Below, one piece after another: positions 61,556-63,753 of a DNA stretch of 63,753 nt (within the stretch, counting starts at the first letter, position 1; each line of letters opens with the position of its first letter). This DNA is from a bacterium (GTDB lineage Bacteria; UBP14; UBA6098; JAFGQG01), in contig JAFGGQ010000010.1 of the NCBI GenBank assembly GCA_016930435.1, positions 1-63,753 of the forward strand, given 5' to 3'. The notes beneath the pieces were generated by a model, which ran no database searches, was not told the origin of the DNA, and saw only the letters and a list, made by a program, of their open reading frames with translations. The position numbers and the translations under genes are program-made.

Positions 61556-62516
61556 GAAAAAAATCCTCCCTTAGTTTAAGTAATCGGTCTTTTGATTTAA
61601 TAATACCGGATTCTTTAATATTGCCATCATGAACATTACGTTCCAGGGCTTTAAAGCCTTCTTCTTGTAATTGAATATTTCTACAGATGAGAAGTAAATC
61701 ATGACCTGCTTTAAATGAATTCAAAACTGTATCATTAATATTAAAGTTATTACATATTGCCCCCATTGTCAAGTCATCAGTTATTAAAACCCCGTTAAAG
61801 TCCATTTTTTCCCTTAACAAAGCGACTATTTCAGTTGAAAACGTCGCAAGGCCAGTGGTTAAGGAGGGGACCCTGAAATGCGAACTCATGATCAGCTCTA
61901 CCCCTTCAGCTATACAGGCCTCGAAGGGCTTAAAATGGACATTTTCAAAATCATCTAAAGATGTATAAAGTGTAGGCAAGTTAAGATGGGGGTCATCCGG
62001 TTCCGAAAGATCGCCCAATCCGGGGAAATGCTTGGCGCAGCTCAGGCAGCCTCCTTCACGCGTGGCCCGGACCGCAATACGCGAATATTCTGACACCAGG
62101 GTAGCATCCCCTCCAAATGAGCGTTCCCAAAGAATATTTTGTTTTCTTACCACATCAACCACCGGAGCCAGATTGGTGTTTATCCCCAGCCTCCGGAGAT
62201 TAGAGGAAGTATTGTAATAAGCCTCGTATATTTTATTGATATCCCATTCAGTAGCCAGCACACGATTACCCGGAAATACAGGGATGCCCTTGTTTATTCT
62301 GTTTTTTGCCCCTCCCTCCTGATCGATCATTATCAGGGGATGGTCACTCAATTCATTTAGCCGGGAAGTAAGCTGGCAAAGCTGATCCAGATCCCGGATA
62401 TTCCTGGAAAACAGGATGAATCCGCCGGGCCGAACGGCTTCCGCAAATTTTAAAAAATCATAGGGGGGTTCGTACCCTTCAAATCCGAAGACAAAAAACT
62501 GACCTGTATCTTTCAT
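61545..62516 (-). CDS. nagZ: Beta-N-acetylhexosaminidase, glycoside hydrolase family 3
   Basis: Cleaves GlcNAc from muropeptides in cell-wall recycling. It is 323 aa from the chosen start. The NagZ signature CAKHFPGLGDLSEPDDPH supplies the His-Asp acid/base pair, and the nucleophile Asp is in LITDDLTMGAI. MIDQEGG and RNIRDL substrate-site motifs are also present. There is no signal peptide. The frame is open to 62564, but the ATG at 62516 better matches the family N-terminus (QFFVFGFEG); neither has a strong ribosome binding site. Confidence 0.88.
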   Translation of the reverse strand: MKDTGQFFVFGFEGYEPPYDFLKFAEAVRPGGFILFSRNIRDLDQLCQLTSRLNELSDHPLIMIDQEGGAKNRINKGIPVFPGNRVLATEWDINKIYEAYYNTSSNLRRLGINTNLAPVVDVVRKQNILWERSFGGDATLVSEYSRIAVRATREGGCLSCAKHFPGLGDLSEPDDPHLNLPTLYTSLDDFENVHFKPFEACIAEGVELIMSSHFRVPSLTTGLATFSTEIVALLREKMDFNGVLITDDLTMGAICNNFNINDTVLNSFKAGHDLLLICRNIQLQEEGFKALERNVHDGNIKESGIIKSKDRLLKLREDFFHGR

Positions 62517-62588
62517 TTCATTTCTTATCTCACGCCAAAACAAATTTACAGAAAAAGGGGGCATTTAAGGCATTTGTCAAGTAAAATC

Positions 62589-63753
62589 TTACTCTTTCAA
62601 ACCCTTTCTGGCAGCTTTAAAAGATATCTCAATACGGCGGTTCAGCAGCCGTCCCTCCGGCCATCGGTTTTCACCTAATATTTTTTCCCGTAATTCATTA
62701 TTCTCCCTGAACAAAATTCTTGCCGGGCGGGTAGCGCCCTGTCCCCCGATGGTCACCGTAACACCAATGGCCTTCAACCAGTTTTCGGCCTCTTCGTGAC
62801 TGCGGAATCCACCCTGGAAGCTAATCTGATCGAAAAGAAGAATGTAGCCAAGTTCAGCCCGACGCCGGGAAAGCTCATTATTATATCGCTCTTCACCAAT
62901 GGTATCGGCATGACCGGTTATTGTAAGCTCATATCCCGCACCGGCTGAATCTATAATGGTCAGCATACCCTCCACAAAAACAGGGAGCTGGCTTACCTGA
63001 TAAAGGCTGACCGGCTGTGGCAGGTCAAATTCACAACGGGTTAAACTCGTGATCATCTCACTTTGAACCCTATCCGTTGAATATATTGTGATTGGTTCGG
63101 AGTACGCGGTATCGCTCAAGCCCAGCGTATCGGTCAGGTTCAACCTGAAGCGCTCACCCCCCGAAAGCGACAACCGGTTCCCTAAAAGCTCCGACCAATG
63201 CAGTTCAAGGGTATCAATATTAATATCAAATAATTCTACATCTGTCAATATATTCCCAGAGGGATCAAGGAGAACGAGTTCACCCTCCTTCAGGGGGGTT
63301 TCACCTTCTAATGTTATAGCCACTGAAAAACCATCCTTTTCCAGTTCATAGGCCCGTAGTATCTCTTTCACCGGAAGGGGGGCGGCAAGTATCCCTTCAG
63401 CCGAAAGCTGAACGCTGAGCGTACTCAATCCTTTTCCCCTGAGCATCCTTATTCTATCGGGCTCCTTTAATTTCAGGATTTCCATCAAGGTGTTCTTAAC
63501 GTCCTGAAAAACTTTAAAATTAAGCTCCCAGGGTATTTCGACGAGGACATCAAATGCAGGATTATCACTTAGTATCCCTTTCTCCAGGTCCCAGGTATAA
63601 TCGGAAATGAGGGCCTGAATATCTCCACCGGCCGGGAAACAGACCGATTCCGGGAGGTTTGCCCGGAGTTCAAATTCCACCCTCTGGTTTTCAGCAAAGA
63701 TCAATTTATGGTATTTTTCTTCCGGGTCCGGAACATTCAGTTTACTTATTTCC
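62589..63753 (-). CDS. OmpA-family protein, N-terminus beyond the window
   Basis: The frame is still open at the right edge, so only the last ~388 residues are seen and the apparent TTG start at 63704 is not reliable. The C-terminal ~140 residues form an OmpA-like peptidoglycan-binding domain. ITGHADTIGEERYNNELSRR holds the conserved Asp and Arg positions, and LLNRRIEISF closes it. A ~45-residue insert in the domain repeats no known motif. The part before it is beta-rich and unassigned. It probably sits in the outer membrane and ties it to the cell wall. Confidence 0.82.
   Translation of the reverse strand, partial: EISKLNVPDPEEKYHKLIFAENQRVEFELRANLPESVCFPAGGDIQALISDYTWDLEKGILSDNPAFDVLVEIPWELNFKVFQDVKNTLMEILKLKEPDRIRMLRGKGLSTLSVQLSAEGILAAPLPVKEILRAYELEKDGFSVAITLEGETPLKEGELVLLDPSGNILTDVELFDINIDTLELHWSELLGNRLSLSGGERFRLNLTDTLGLSDTAYSEPITIYSTDRVQSEMITSLTRCEFDLPQPVSLYQVSQLPVFVEGMLTIIDSAGAGYELTITGHADTIGEERYNNELSRRRAELGYILLFDQISFQGGFRSHEEAENWLKAIGVTVTIGGQGATRPARILFRENNELREKILGENRWPEGRLLNRRIEISFKAARKGLKE

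Noticed and set aside
62569-62574. TTGACA before nagZ as a promoter
   Set aside because: No acceptable -10 sequence occurs at 15-19 bp spacing.
1-63753. CRISPR arrays, tRNA genes, transposases or phage genes
   Set aside because: No direct-repeat arrays, cloverleaf-like stretches, inverted-terminal-repeat elements or integrase/transposase motifs were found on reading; short tRNA-like matches cannot be fully excluded without a covariance search.

Overview
This 63.7 kb window comes from a Gram-negative (diderm) bacterium that I cannot name to species. FtsK, a BamD-like lipoprotein, an OmpA-family protein, a Wzi-like outer-membrane barrel, NagZ and a polysaccharide cluster all indicate an outer membrane. 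Six large secreted proteins end in a type IX secretion (Por) type-A sorting domain with the NYPNPFN signature. That domain is typical of the Fibrobacterota-Chlorobiota-Bacteroidota (FCB) group and of candidate phyla around it (for example Cloacimonadota, Marinimicrobia, Zixibacteria, KSB1 or WOR-3-like lineages). Strong Shine-Dalgarno sequences and TTGACA-type -35 boxes argue against Bacteroidota proper. The phylum is an inference.

Layout. (1) 1-1358, plus strand: end of pyrF, then pyrE. (2) 1355-9239, minus strand: recA, thpR, cinA, pgpA, pilT, ftsK and nadD, with ftsK and recA each preceded by a good sigma70-like promoter. (3) 8658-12406, minus strand: a tightly overlapped operon rimO - TPR protein - unknown exported protein - bamD-like - nadD. 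(4) 12452-23125, minus strand: 21 translation/secretion genes in canonical spc-alpha order, from rpsQ to rplQ, including secY, adk, map, infA and rpmJ (too short for most ORF callers). The S10 half that normally precedes rpsQ is missing. In its place are a promoter, a hairpin-bearing leader and then fabG. (5) 23406-26875, minus strand: a DUF177 protein, rpmF, fabH, fabD and fabG, without the usual plsX and acpP.

(6) 27006-49929, minus strand: a 23 kb block of giant secreted proteins (273, 1440, 804, 1572 and about 2971 aa) plus one patatin-like phospholipase. A sixth relative (778 aa) lies at 58833-61169 on the plus strand. Five of the six share a ~145-residue module that I cannot assign to a named family. 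It occurs nine times in all, combined with Ig-like, carboxypeptidase-regulatory-like, FN3-like and amidotransferase/flavodoxin-like domains and the sorting domain. (7) 50222-55785, minus strand: a surface-polysaccharide cluster with a Wzi-like barrel, RmlD-like reductase, hexapeptide acetyltransferase, Gfo/Idh/MocA dehydrogenase and an initiating sugar-phosphate transferase. (8) 55929-58762, plus strand: hisS translationally coupled to a histidine/aromatic ammonia-lyase. (9) 61325 to the end, minus strand: a small charged protein, nagZ and an OmpA-like protein running off the window.

Taken together, a conserved housekeeping backbone flanks an accessory cell-surface region. The surface proteins are probably exported by Sec, moved across the outer membrane by a type IX-like system encoded elsewhere, and displayed beside the polysaccharide built by the adjoining cluster. 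No tRNA, rRNA, CRISPR array, transposase or phage gene was seen.
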